DNA of 64,000 nt from Bifidobacterium miconisargentati (GTDB lineage Bacteria; Actinomycetota; Actinomycetes; Actinomycetales; Bifidobacteriaceae): assembly GCF_019331675.1 (NCBI RefSeq), contig NZ_JAHBBJ010000001.1, positions 248,001 through 312,000 of the forward strand. The letters are read 5' to 3'. This document shows, piece by piece, positions 1-8,257 of this stretch; the stretch's first letter is position 1; every line of letters begins with the position of its first letter. The notes under the pieces were generated by a model, which worked only from the letters and a program-made list of their open reading frames with translations, made no database searches and was not told the origin of the DNA. The translations under genes were made by a program, and so were the position numbers.

Positions 1-1
1 C

Positions 2-73
2 ACCGAAGGCGAGGAGATGGAGCGGCAGCGTTTCGCCGCGCAACGCCCGGGCGACAAGTTGCCGTTGCGGTGA
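2..73 (+). CDS. 3' end of an unidentified gene
   Basis: An open frame enters from the left edge and ends at a TGA (71-73). The 23 visible residues are charged and end in GDKLPLR. No domain can be recognised from so short a tail, so no function is offered. It is called coding because the frame is open to the edge and rich in G/C at third positions. It is followed by a fragment and then a full copy of the interspersed palindromic repeat, as is common behind genes in this window. Confidence 0.45.
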   Translation, partial: TEGEEMERQRFAAQRPGDKLPLR

Positions 74-120
74 TTTCAATGCCCGCCACTGGCTGAGGGG
101 AGCATTCCGCCTGTCCGAAA

Positions 121-170
121 CTCCCCTCAGTCGCCTCACGGCGACAGCTCCCCTCAGAGAAGGGAGCCAA
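121..170. repeat. Interspersed double-hairpin repeat, copy 1
   Basis: Contains CTCCCCTCAG, an inner stem GTCGC/GGCGAC, then CAGCTCCCCTC and AGGGAGCCAA. Partial copies flank it at about 91-104 and 195-217. The right-hand fragment overlaps the end of the HAD gene and supplies its last codons and stop. This is the reverse orientation of the family, with the inner stem first and the GGCTCCCCT hairpin last. Confidence 0.8.
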
Positions 171-203
171 ATTCAAGACGCGGAGCGTTGCTACCAGCTC
201 TTC

Positions 204-869
204 TCAAAAGGGGAGCCTAGTTAGCGGGGCGTCGCGGAAATCATGAAGCGTGCCGTCGGCGATCGCCGTGATTTCGGGCCAGTCGGCGGCCGAGGAGTCG
301 TCGTACATGGCCCAGACCCGCATGCCGGCGGATTTGGCGGAGCGGATGCCAGCCAGCAGGTCCTCGAACACGGTGCAGTCGGCCGGCGCTGCGCCAAGAC
401 GTGAGGCGGCCAGCAGATAGACGTCCGGCCGGTCCTTGCCCACGCCGTGCGCGTCGTCCACGGAGACGATGGCGTCGAACAGGTCGCGCATGCCGAGATG
501 GCCGAGCGCGGCCTCGCGCAGTTCCGGCAACAGGGTGGTGGCCACGCCGAGCCTCACGCCGGCGGTCTTGAGCTCATGCAGGTATTCGATTGCGCCCGGC
601 TTGGCCTTGACCGTGGTGGCGTAGGCTTCGCGGGCCATCTCATCCCATTCAGCCATCAGCGCCTCTGGCGTGTCCTTGAGGCCGAACCGGTCGATGGTGT
701 ATTCGGCGATCTGACGGAACTGCATCGAGGCCACGGTGGCCATGTAGTCGTCCGGCACGGCGAGGCCGCGCTTGCCGAGGAAATCGATGTCGATCTGGTT
801 CCAGACGCCCATCGAGTCGAGCAGGGTGCCGTCGAGGTCGAAGATGGCGGCTTTGGTGTGCTGGGTCAT
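204..869 (-). CDS. HAD-superfamily hydrolase (phosphoglycolate-phosphatase-like)
   Basis: Predicted cytoplasmic phosphatase or phosphomutase of the haloacid dehalogenase superfamily, 221 residues. Motif I is FDLDGTLLDS at residues 10-19 (two Asp nucleophile/acid). The helical cap follows. Motif II is VATTL near residue 109, motif III is the Lys in GKDRPDVY near 145, and motif IV is FEDLLAGIRSA near 168. This order fits subfamily IA (beta-PGM/PGP type). The substrate cannot be read from sequence. The start is supported by GGAAGGATT about 7 bases upstream. The C-terminus (TRLPF) and TGA stop lie in a fragment of the interspersed repeat, so the end of the protein may have been altered by that repeat. 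Confidence 0.88.
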   Translation of the reverse strand: MTQHTKAAIFDLDGTLLDSMGVWNQIDIDFLGKRGLAVPDDYMATVASMQFRQIAEYTIDRFGLKDTPEALMAEWDEMAREAYATTVKAKPGAIEYLHELKTAGVRLGVATTLLPELREAALGHLGMRDLFDAIVSVDDAHGVGKDRPDVYLLAASRLGAAPADCTVFEDLLAGIRSAKSAGMRVWAMYDDSSAADWPEITAIADGTLHDFRDAPLTRLPF

Positions 870-889
870 TACAGAATCCTTCCCTCTGA

Positions 890-1037
890 CTCCCCTCAGT
901 CTCGCTTCGCGAGCCAGCTCGTCCTGTAATTAATGACGGGCCATGCCCGCGTTTTGCTAGCTCGACTGTCGTCTCGCACATTGCCTACAAACAGCTCTGC
1001 TGTTTGCTTCACGGCAATGTCCTGACAAGGGGAGCCA
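890..1037. repeat. Interspersed double-hairpin repeat, copy 2, interrupted
   Basis: The left part (890-920) has CTCCCCTCAG and the inner stem CTCGC/GCGAG. The right part (1022-1037) is CTGACAAGGGGAGCC. The parts are separated by 98 bp (921-1018), and GTCCTG occurs both at 921-926 and 1019-1024. The insert contains a nested hairpin at 979-1019 with outer arms CATTGCC/GGCAATG and inner arms AAACAG/CTGTTT. It looks like a small insertion with a 6-bp direct repeat. Confidence 0.6.
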
Positions 1038-1078
1038 AGAATAGGGGAATGTCGATCTTGGTTTAATAGAGCTTTTAT

Positions 1079-2932
1079 TCACGCTTTAGACGAGGCGAGC
1101 AGTTCGCGGGCGTGGTCGAGGGACGCCTCGGATTCGCTGCCGGAGAGCATGCGGGCCACCTCGTGCACACGCGCGTCGTCCTCAACCTCGGCCACGGTGG
1201 TGACGACGCCTACCGCGTCGTCGTCCGCGTCCGGCGGTTCCTTGGTCACCACGAATTGCGCGTCTGCCCAGGAGGCCACCTGCGCCAGATGCGTGACGAC
1301 GATGACCTGCGAGGTGCGGGCCAATCGGGCGAGACGACGACCGAGCTCCGCGGCCGCCTTGCCGCCCACACCGGCATCGACCTCATCGAAAATGAACGTC
1401 ATATCGGACGGCGCCATGTCACCGGACCCGTTACCGTCACCGGCATCACCGGTCCCGGAAGCGGATTCGCGTCCCTTTCCCGCGCCGGCAGCCGCGCCGG
1501 CAGCCGCACCGGCGTGTATATCCGCGGCGGACAATTCCAGGGCGAGCATCAGTCGGCTCAGCTCGCCGCCGGACGCGCTCTTGCCCATCGGCAGTTGCGG
1601 GGATCCCTCGTACGGCGTGAACAGGAAGGCGATGTCGTCGCCGCCGTTCTGGTCGAGTGCACGCTCCCCCGAAGCATCCGACTTGCCGTCGCCCGTCGTA
1701 GCTGAAGCCGTACGCGGCGTGACGCGAATCTCCAGGGACGCGCCGGCCATAGCCAGCGATTCCAGTTCGGCGGTGACGCGCGCGGCCAGGCGCGAGGCCG
1801 CCTCCGCACGCGCCGCGCTCAACGTATCGGCGGCGGCCGCGGCAGCCTGATACAACTGTTCGCGTTCCGCTTCCAGCTCGGCCAGTTTCTCCGGCGAGGC
1901 ATCCAGATCCTCGATTTCGAACGCGGCCTTGTCCCGCCAGGCCACCACGTCGGCCAGCGTCGGTCCCCAACGCCGCATGAGCTCGCCGAGCTCATGGATG
2001 CGCGCGTTCAACGTGTCCAGATCGGCATCGCCGAAGTCCTCGTCCAGATGGCCGGAAAGCGCGAACACCACGTCCTGCAGCTCCGCGTTCAGCGATTCCA
2101 GACGATCCGCGAGCTCGCCGAAATCGCCTGAGGCACGAATGCCGCGCAACGCCTGGGCCGCCTGCAGCAACAGGTCGGACGCGCTGGCGCTTTCCGAGGA
2201 CGAATCGTAGTCAAGCTGCGAGGAGTCCAGCGCGGCGAGCGCCCTGGAGACGCCCTCGGCGATTTCGGCCGCATTTTCGATGCGGTCGCGCTTGGCCTTG
2301 AGTTCCTCGTCCTCACCGGGGTGCGGGTCCACCTCGTTGATGTGCTCCACGGATTCACGCAGGTAGTCGGCGCGCTGGCGCGCGGAGGATTCCTGCGAGC
2401 GCAGCCGCGTCAGACGCTCGTCCATGGCCGAAAGCGCACGCCATGCCTCGCGGTAGGCGTCCAGTTCCCGCTCGTCGCCCGCGGCGCGGTCCAGGAAGTC
2501 CCGCTGGCGCGAGGGCGAGGCGATCTTCAATTGTTCGGCCTGGCCGTGGATAGTGATGAGTTCGCCGGCGACCGCGACGAGTACGGATTTCGGTAGGCTT
2601 TTGCCCCCAAGCACGGCACGGGAGCGGCCCGCGGCACGCACGGTGCGCGAAAGGAATAGCTCGCCGTCCTCGGGTTCCACGCCGGCCTCGCGCGCGATGC
2701 CCGCCGCCGCGGACTCCTCGCTGACCGCGAAGATGCCCTGTGCCCATGCCTCGCTGGCACCGGTGGAGACGCGGCCGGCGTCGGCCGGACCTCCGGAGAT
2801 GAGGTTCAGCGCGGACAGCAGCATGGATTTGCCGGCGCCGGTCTCGCCGGTGATGGCGGTCATGCCCGCCGCCGGCGTGATGGTGGCCTCGCGAATCGGG
2901 CCGAGGTTGCGGATGTCGAGTTCCTCAAGCAT
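1079..2932 (-). CDS. recN: DNA repair protein RecN
   Basis: SMC-like ATPase of double-strand-break repair, 617 residues, slightly longer than the usual 550-590. Walker A is GETGAGKS at residues 29-36. Coiled-coil arms run from about 150 to 380. The ABC signature SGGELSRLML lies near 445, and Walker B FIFDEVDAGVGG near 515. Between signature and Walker B is a low-complexity Ala/Gly/Ser stretch of about 40 residues not typical of the family, probably a surface loop. The ATG overlaps the nadK stop (ATGA at 2932), so the two are translationally coupled, an arrangement common in Actinobacteria. The identity is secure. Confidence 0.96.
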   Translation of the reverse strand: MLEELDIRNLGPIREATITPAAGMTAITGETGAGKSMLLSALNLISGGPADAGRVSTGASEAWAQGIFAVSEESAAAGIAREAGVEPEDGELFLSRTVRAAGRSRAVLGGKSLPKSVLVAVAGELITIHGQAEQLKIASPSRQRDFLDRAAGDERELDAYREAWRALSAMDERLTRLRSQESSARQRADYLRESVEHINEVDPHPGEDEELKAKRDRIENAAEIAEGVSRALAALDSSQLDYDSSSESASASDLLLQAAQALRGIRASGDFGELADRLESLNAELQDVVFALSGHLDEDFGDADLDTLNARIHELGELMRRWGPTLADVVAWRDKAAFEIEDLDASPEKLAELEAEREQLYQAAAAAADTLSAARAEAASRLAARVTAELESLAMAGASLEIRVTPRTASATTGDGKSDASGERALDQNGGDDIAFLFTPYEGSPQLPMGKSASGGELSRLMLALELSAADIHAGAAAGAAAGAGKGRESASGTGDAGDGNGSGDMAPSDMTFIFDEVDAGVGGKAAAELGRRLARLARTSQVIVVTHLAQVASWADAQFVVTKEPPDADDDAVGVVTTVAEVEDDARVHEVARMLSGSESEASLDHARELLASSKA

Positions 2933-3957
2933 CAGGCGGCCGCCTTGCCGGACGTTGCCTCGGCATCGGCCTCACCCGGCCGGACGGCGGTCCGGACGTC
3001 ATCAACCGGGGCACCGTCGCCGGACGCGCCCGCGGGGAACACATGGCCGTGCCGCGCCGCGCCGGACTTGCCGGCCTCCGCACGGGCGTGCTCACGCCAA
3101 CCGACCACGGGCAGGTCGAACTTGGAGACCAGACGGTTGGTGAACGGCACGCCGGAGAGGCGGGCGAGTCGCAGTGTATCGCGCGATTCGCGCACGATGA
3201 TGCGCGTGCCCTTCGGCAGCGCGCGCTGACGGCGGCCGTCGCAGCAGATCCAGCCGTCGGACATGGAATCGTTCAGGATGTCGATGGTGAACGTGGACCC
3301 CGAGCCGATGATGAGCGGGCGGGCGAACAGGGCGTGCGCGGCGAGCGGGATGAGCTGCAGCGCCTTGACGTTCGGCCATATGACCGGACCGCCCGCGGAG
3401 AAGGCGTAGGCGGTGGAGCCGGTGGGCGTGGAGACGATCACGCCGTCCGCGCCGAAGGAGTTCATCTCCACATCGTCCACGCGGATGGACAGTTCGACCA
3501 TCTTGCCGCGGTCGGCGCGCTCCAGCGTGATGTCGTTCAGGGCCCAGTCCTCGATGGGTTCGGACGCACCGGGCAGCCACACGTCCACATGGGCGATCAT
3601 GCGCTCGTCGATGGAGTAGTCGTGTTCGGCGATGCGTCGGATCGCCTCGTCGATCTGGAAGCTTTCGAATTCCGCCAGGAAGCCCACGTGCCCCATGTTC
3701 ACGCCGAGAATCGGCACCTGGGTGCAATGCACCAGTTCGGCCGCGCGCAGGATGGTGCCGTCGCCGCCGAGCACCACCACGATCTCCGTGTCATCGGGCA
3801 CGCAGGCCGGCTGCACGCCGAAATCGGGGGCCTCGGTGTTGTCGATGATCGTCACGTCGAATCCGGCCACGCGCAACTGGCTCACCGCCTCGGACACCAC
3901 GGTGCCGGACTGCCTGAGCCTGGTATGCGTCACCACCACAGCATTGCGCTTGGCCAT
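2932..3957 (-). CDS. nadK: NAD kinase
   Basis: ATP- or polyphosphate-dependent phosphorylation of NAD to NADP, cytoplasmic, 341 residues. GGDGT at residues 64-68 carries the catalytic Asp66. NMGHVGFLAEF follows near 88, and the NAD-binding segment with TPTGSTAYAFSAGGP lies near 185. The start chosen (ATG at 3957) has AGGAGGT 4-5 bases upstream. A long in-frame extension toward 4851 runs through the antisense of trkH and is rejected. The C-terminus is an Ala/Glu/Asp-rich tail. The stop overlaps the recN start. Confidence 0.95.
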   Translation of the reverse strand: MAKRNAVVVTHTRLRQSGTVVSEAVSQLRVAGFDVTIIDNTEAPDFGVQPACVPDDTEIVVVLGGDGTILRAAELVHCTQVPILGVNMGHVGFLAEFESFQIDEAIRRIAEHDYSIDERMIAHVDVWLPGASEPIEDWALNDITLERADRGKMVELSIRVDDVEMNSFGADGVIVSTPTGSTAYAFSAGGPVIWPNVKALQLIPLAAHALFARPLIIGSGSTFTIDILNDSMSDGWICCDGRRQRALPKGTRIIVRESRDTLRLARLSGVPFTNRLVSKFDLPVVGWREHARAEAGKSGAARHGHVFPAGASGDGAPVDDVRTAVRPGEADAEATSGKAAA

Positions 3958-4252
3958 TGGACCTCCTGTGTTCCGGGGATGCGTTCCATTGACCATCCTA
4001 ACCGGCGTTGCCGCCATCGGACCGGACCTTCTTCCCGATTCGTCCGAATCCGGCGCATCCGATCGGCGGACCGGACGGGCGGCAAGTTCCACGGAGTCGA
4101 TTATTCTGGTTTGCCGGCATACAATGGCAGGCGTACGGCGATGCGTACCGACACTTGCCCGCGGAGCGTCGCCCGCACCGAACGGCGTCGCGCACGGCAT
4201 GCCGGAGAGCAAGAAGAACACCAAACAGAAGAGCTGAGGAAGCGCAGGAACC

Positions 4253-5716
4253 ATGTCCGACGACTTCGACGAATCCTCCCTTAACGAGGAGGCCTCGAAG
4301 GGGCTGTCATGGTGGTATTCGTCCGACGACCCCAACCACAACCGCGAGGAGCGGACATCCCGTCGTATCCGCCGCATCGGCCTGACCGACCGGCTGCTCA
4401 GCCATCCCGGCCGTCTTTCCATCCTGTATTTCGTGGTGCTCATCGTGCTGGTCACGGCTCTGCTGCTGCCGTTCTCCACGCATGACTGGGTGTTCACCAA
4501 CTTCCCCGTGGCCTTCTTCACCGCGGTCTCGGCGTTGTCCACGTGTGGCATCCCGGTGGTGAACACGGCCGAGTACTGGTCCACGTTCGGGCAGGTCGTC
4601 ATCCTGTTCTCCATCCAGTTCGGCGGCCTCGGCGTCATGACCTTCGCCTCGATGGTGGCGCTCGGCGTCTCCCGCCGTCTCAAGGTCTCCCAGCGCATGC
4701 TCACCGCCAGCGAGCTCGGCACCACCAAGCTTTCGGAGATCAAAAGCGTGCTCACCGTGGTGTTCGGCACCTTCGTGATCGCCGAGGGACTGACCTTCGC
4801 GCTGCTGCTGCCGGAACTGTTCCGCGTGAACCACGGCCAGCTCGGCCGCACCCTGTGGCAGGCGCTGTTCTACGCCGTCTCCGCCTACAACAACACCGGC
4901 TTCACGCCCGACGCCACCGGCCTGCACATCAACCGCTGGGGCGTGGGCCTGCCGATCCTCATCAGCGCCTTCGTGGGCACACTCGGCTTCCCCGTGGTGC
5001 TCAACCTGGTCCAGTGCGCACGCAAACGCCAGAGCCCGAAGCGCTGGACGCTGCACACCAAGCTCACGCTGGTGACCACCGGTCTGCTGGTGATCGCCTC
5101 GCTCGCCTGGTTCCTGCTGGTCGAATGGGGCAACACCGGACTGTTCCCGGCCGACGATCCGGGCATGAAGCTCAGGCGCGCGCTTTCGGCCGCCGTGATG
5201 CCGCGTTCGGCCGGATTCGACATCTCCTGGGTGCCCGAGGTGACCAACGAGACCAAGGTGTTCATGAGCGTGCTCATGTTCATCGGCGCCGGATCGTCCT
5301 CCACGGCGGGCGGCATCCGCGTGACCACGTTCGCGGTGATCATCCTCATCTGCGGTGCCTCCTTCACCGGCCACCGCGATGTGACCGCATTCCACCGCCG
5401 CATCCCCCGCCGCATCCAGATGACGTCCGTCTCCGTGTGCACCGCATGCTTCGCACTGGTGATGGTGGGTGCGGTCGCCCTGATGTTCGTGACCGGCTGC
5501 GCGTTCGTGGACGCCGTGTTCGAGGCCTGTTCGGCGTTCTCGCTGGGCGGCTACTCCGTGGGTGTGGCCAGCGCCGGCAACGCCGCGTCCATGTTCATCC
5601 TCGCCGGCGAGATGATCGTGGGCCGTCTGGGCCCGCTCACCATCGCCTACGCCATCAGCAGGCCGATGGCGCCCGAGCCCATCCGCTACCCGCAGGAAAA
5701 CATCATCGTCGGCTGA
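4253..5716 (+). CDS. trkH: Potassium uptake protein TrkH/KtrB family
   Basis: Membrane subunit of a Trk/Ktr K+ channel-transporter, 487 residues. After a hydrophilic N-terminus of about 50 residues it shows the repeated TM-P-loop-TM pattern. Filter-like segments are STCGIP (near 98), NNTGFTP (near 215), MPRSAGFD (near 318) and FSLGGYSVG (near 427), each with the conserved filter glycine. The next gene encodes its cytoplasmic RCK regulator, TrkA. About 295 bp separate it from the divergent nadK; I see no clear regulatory motif there. Confidence 0.93.
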   Translation: MSDDFDESSLNEEASKGLSWWYSSDDPNHNREERTSRRIRRIGLTDRLLSHPGRLSILYFVVLIVLVTALLLPFSTHDWVFTNFPVAFFTAVSALSTCGIPVVNTAEYWSTFGQVVILFSIQFGGLGVMTFASMVALGVSRRLKVSQRMLTASELGTTKLSEIKSVLTVVFGTFVIAEGLTFALLLPELFRVNHGQLGRTLWQALFYAVSAYNNTGFTPDATGLHINRWGVGLPILISAFVGTLGFPVVLNLVQCARKRQSPKRWTLHTKLTLVTTGLLVIASLAWFLLVEWGNTGLFPADDPGMKLRRALSAAVMPRSAGFDISWVPEVTNETKVFMSVLMFIGAGSSSTAGGIRVTTFAVIILICGASFTGHRDVTAFHRRIPRRIQMTSVSVCTACFALVMVGAVALMFVTGCAFVDAVFEACSAFSLGGYSVGVASAGNAASMFILAGEMIVGRLGPLTIAYAISRPMAPEPIRYPQENIIVG

Positions 5717-5782
5717 CAGCCGGCCCGGTTCTTTGGTTCGATGCATATGTTCGGCAAGCATTCGTTTGAGGAGGTTATTCGC

Positions 5783-6457
5783 ATGGCAGTCAAGCCTCGT
5801 GACACCAAGAGCAGCAACAAGAGCGTGCTGGTCATCGGCCTGGGCCGTTTCGGCGGCTCCGTGGCCTCCACCCTGGACCAGATGGGCCAGGACGTGCTCG
5901 CCGTGGACAAGAACCCGGAGATCGTGGCCCGCTGGTCCGCGCACCTGCCCACGATCCAGGCGGATATGACCGACGTGATGGCCATCGAGCAGATCGACGT
6001 CTCCCAGTTCGACACGGCCGTGGTGGCCATCGGCGACAGTATCGAGGCGTCCGTGATCATCACCGGCAACCTGCTGGACGCCGGCATCTCGGATCTGTGG
6101 GCCAAGTCCGTCTCCCAGGAGCACGCGCGCATCCTGCAGCGCATCGGCGCGCGCCACATCATCAACGCCGAAACGGACGCCGGCAAGCGCGTGGGCCATC
6201 TCGTGGCCGGCAACTACCTCGACTACATCGAGATCGACGGCCCGTACACCGTGGTCAAGATCCATACGCCGCTGTATGCCGTGGGCCGCACCATCGAGAA
6301 CGTGCAGGTCCACGACAAGTACGGCGTGACCGTGGTGGGCATCAAGGCCCCCGGCAAGGAATTCCAGTACGGTTCCAGGGAACTGGTCATGCACCGCAAC
6401 GACGAGCTCATCATCATGGGCAAGCAGGATCAGATCGACCACTTCATCCAAGGCTGA
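5783..6457 (+). CDS. trkA: Trk potassium uptake regulatory subunit TrkA (RCK)
   Basis: Cytoplasmic nucleotide-binding gate regulator of the adjacent TrkH, 224 residues. It has an RCK_N Rossmann fold with VLVIGLGRFGGS near residue 16, an acidic VDKNPEI at the end of beta-2 and an RCK_C domain after about residue 140. The start at 5783 has a strong GAGGAGG site upstream. An upstream in-frame ATG at 5741 would add 14 residues that contain that ribosome-binding site, so it is rejected. The single RCK unit suggests a KtrA-like octameric ring, not the duplicated E. coli TrkA. Confidence 0.93.
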   Translation: MAVKPRDTKSSNKSVLVIGLGRFGGSVASTLDQMGQDVLAVDKNPEIVARWSAHLPTIQADMTDVMAIEQIDVSQFDTAVVAIGDSIEASVIITGNLLDAGISDLWAKSVSQEHARILQRIGARHIINAETDAGKRVGHLVAGNYLDYIEIDGPYTVVKIHTPLYAVGRTIENVQVHDKYGVTVVGIKAPGKEFQYGSRELVMHRNDELIIMGKQDQIDHFIQG

Positions 6458-6495
6458 TTCGTTCAGGGGCGAGCGCGCGTTTTACACGGATGCCG

Positions 6496-7176
6496 TCACG
6501 CGGATCTCAGATGCTTCGCACGATGGCATTTGCCGCTGAGCATGACCACGGCCGAACTGGCGTCCAGGCTCAGCGAAGTCTCACAGACCGCGTGCTCCAC
6601 CATCGTGCCGTCGCGCAGGATGGCCGTATCCGCCTTGAGCAGCTTACATCGCAGGTTGCCGGCGTCCAGATCGACCACGGTCACCTGATCCGCTTCCGAC
6701 CGGCCCTCGTACTGGGTCATGCCGAACCGGGAGAACATGGCGCTGTGCAGCGGACGGATGACCAGCGCGTTGCCGCTGACGGTTCCGGTGGTCAGCGTGC
6801 CTTTGAGCGTGATGTCGCCGCCGCTGACGTGCTGCCGGCTCAGCAGTTTGCCGTTCACGAGGATGTCGCCGCTGCAATGGACGTTGCCGGAACAGCGCAG
6901 TTCGCCGGTCATGCCGATGGCGTCACAGAACAGGTTGCCGGAGATTTCGATGATGCCGCGTCCGGTGAGACACCGTATGCGGGCGACTCCCCTGCACCGC
7001 ACCTTGCCGCCTTCCAATTCCAGGATCTCGCCGTCGAGCGATTCGGCCTCCAGCAGCGCCCTGACCGTGGTACATCGGAAACGAACGCCTCTGGCGAACC
7101 TTGTCCGTGCGGTGACGTCTATCGCATCGTGGTTTCCCGGCATCACGTATATCATTCCCGTTGACTCGCCGTTCAT
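6496..7176 (-). CDS. Bactofilin-like/beta-helix polymer-forming protein (tentative)
   Basis: 226 residues with no signal peptide or membrane segment. The central part has short regularly repeated beta-strand phrases with Gly turns (GEILELEGGKVRC, GRGIIEISGNLFC, GELRCSGNVHCSGDILVNGKL, GDITLKGTLTTGTVSGNAL). This is the pattern of right-handed beta-helix polymer-forming proteins (bactofilin/CcmA type). Nine or more Cys residues are unusual for a cytoplasmic protein and may point to a metal or redox role. The start at 7176 has AGAGAAGAG upstream; an earlier ATG at 7221 would overlap a palindrome. Two palindromes sharing the half-site CGTATGCA lie upstream. The family call is from pattern only. 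Confidence 0.5.
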   Translation of the reverse strand: MNGESTGMIYVMPGNHDAIDVTARTRFARGVRFRCTTVRALLEAESLDGEILELEGGKVRCRGVARIRCLTGRGIIEISGNLFCDAIGMTGELRCSGNVHCSGDILVNGKLLSRQHVSGGDITLKGTLTTGTVSGNALVIRPLHSAMFSRFGMTQYEGRSEADQVTVVDLDAGNLRCKLLKADTAILRDGTMVEHAVCETSLSLDASSAVVMLSGKCHRAKHLRSA

Positions 7177-7198
7177 GGTGTGCTCTTCTCTCTTGTTT

Positions 7199-7224
7199 CG
7201 TATGCACAACTCATCATGCATACG
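7199..7224. promoter_or_regulatory. Inverted repeat CGTATGCA-N10-TGCATACG, candidate operator
   Basis: Perfect 8-bp arms at 7199-7206 and 7217-7224 separated by 10 bp, just upstream of the bactofilin-like gene start (7176). The same half-site occurs 92 bp further upstream with a 4-bp spacer. Likely a regulator binding site; the factor is unknown. Confidence 0.5.
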
Positions 7225-7290
7225 TTCTCAACGCTACTGTTGGAGAGCTCTGTGCATGTAAACGCATGAAAGGCAAGAAGCCGATGAAAT

Positions 7291-7310
7291 CGTATGCATT
7301 ATTGCATACG
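7291..7310. promoter_or_regulatory. Inverted repeat CGTATGCA-N4-TGCATACG, candidate operator
   Basis: Perfect 8-bp arms at 7291-7298 and 7303-7310 around TTAT. It shares its half-site with the palindrome at 7199-7224. It lies between the minus-strand bactofilin-like gene and the end of tlyA, so it most likely belongs to the former's promoter. Confidence 0.5.
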
Positions 7311-7421
7311 CTACGGTGCTGTTTGCAGGAAGATGGGCTGCGGTTGCACGTCACTGTGCAACGATATGTCACCATGCCGCATAAGGCATTTTCAACGGGT
7401 GCCGTGCGGGGAACGCACACC

Positions 7422-8192
7422 CTATGCGCGCGCGTACAGCAGGTATTCCGCGTTGCCGTGGGTGCCGGTGATGGGGCTGTCGGCGGTGGCGACCACCGTG
7501 AGTCCGCAGCGTTCGGCGCAGGCGACCACGGTGTCCAACGCCTGTTCGCGCAACGTCTCGTCCTCCACGATGCCGTTCTTGCCGAGTCCTTCGCGCCCCA
7601 CTTCGAACTGCGGTTTGACCAGCAGCACGATCTGCGCTCCCGGTGCCACGATGCGTGCGATCACCGGAATCACGTAGGTCAGGGAGATGAAGGAGACGTC
7701 CGACACGATCATCTGAGGTCGGAACGGCAGATCGCCGGCCTCGACCTCGCGGATGTTCACGCCGCTCATCTCGATGACGCGGCCGTCACCGGCGATGCGT
7801 GGGTCAAGCTGTCCGTGGCCCACGTCGAGGGCGATGACCTTGGACGCTCCCCCACGTAGCAGCACGTCGGTGAAGCCGCCGGTGGAGGCGCCGATGTCGA
7901 GGCATTCCAGGCCTTCGGGGCCGGTCAGGCCGTTATCGGCGAAGGCGGAGAAGGCGCCCAGCAGCTTGTAGGCGCCGCGGGAGACGTAGTCGTCGCCCTT
8001 GTCCACGGCGAGCTCGCTATGGCCGGCCTTGACCATGAAGGAGGGTTTGGTGACGGTCTCGCCGTCCACGCGCACATGCCCGGCCTTGATGAGCCGCTGC
8101 GCCTTGGCCCGTGATTCCACCAGCCCGGACGCCACCAGCATCATGTCGAGACGGTCCAGCGGCGTGGACGGATCAAGATTCTGCTCGGTCAT
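7422..8192 (-). CDS. tlyA: TlyA family rRNA 2'-O-methyltransferase (hemolysin A homologue)
   Basis: 256 residues. An N-terminal S4 RNA-binding domain (RLDMMLVASGLVESRAKAQRLIKAGHV, residues about 14-40) is joined to an FtsJ-like SAM methyltransferase (SAM-binding LDIGASTGGFTDVLL near 94). In mycobacteria TlyA methylates 16S and 23S rRNA and affects capreomycin sensitivity; the family assignment here is firm but activity is inferred. The start has GAGAGAAAG upstream. A short repeat hairpin (8222-8248) separates it from the upstream small gene. Confidence 0.94.
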   Translation of the reverse strand: MTEQNLDPSTPLDRLDMMLVASGLVESRAKAQRLIKAGHVRVDGETVTKPSFMVKAGHSELAVDKGDDYVSRGAYKLLGAFSAFADNGLTGPEGLECLDIGASTGGFTDVLLRGGASKVIALDVGHGQLDPRIAGDGRVIEMSGVNIREVEAGDLPFRPQMIVSDVSFISLTYVIPVIARIVAPGAQIVLLVKPQFEVGREGLGKNGIVEDETLREQALDTVVACAERCGLTVVATADSPITGTHGNAEYLLYARA

Positions 8193-8221
8193 ATGGCTTT
8201 CTCTCGGTGGTATGCAATATC

Positions 8222-8248
8222 TTGGCTCCCCTCTCTGAGGGGAGCCAA
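8222..8248. repeat. Short form of the interspersed repeat (single hairpin), copy 3
   Basis: A perfect 12-bp stem TTGGCTCCCCTC/GAGGGGAGCCAA around TCT. Only the outer hairpin of the family is present. It sits between the small gene and tlyA on the minus strand and may serve as a terminator, though there is no strong T tract. Confidence 0.8.
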
Positions 8249-8257
8249 AACAAGGAA

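Noticed and set aside
870-1078. tRNA or small RNA gene in the gap before recN's end
   Set aside because: The foldable segment is a split repeat plus a small nested hairpin; no cloverleaf or promoter-terminator pair is seen.
2935-4851. NAD kinase with about 300 extra N-terminal residues
   Set aside because: The extension lies opposite trkH, while ATG 3957 has a strong AGGAGGT site and yields the normal family length.
4307-6451. 714-codon open frame on the minus strand opposite trkH and trkA
   Set aside because: It is antisense to two clear genes and its product is almost all His, Asp, Gly and Arg, as expected from high-G+C shadow frames.
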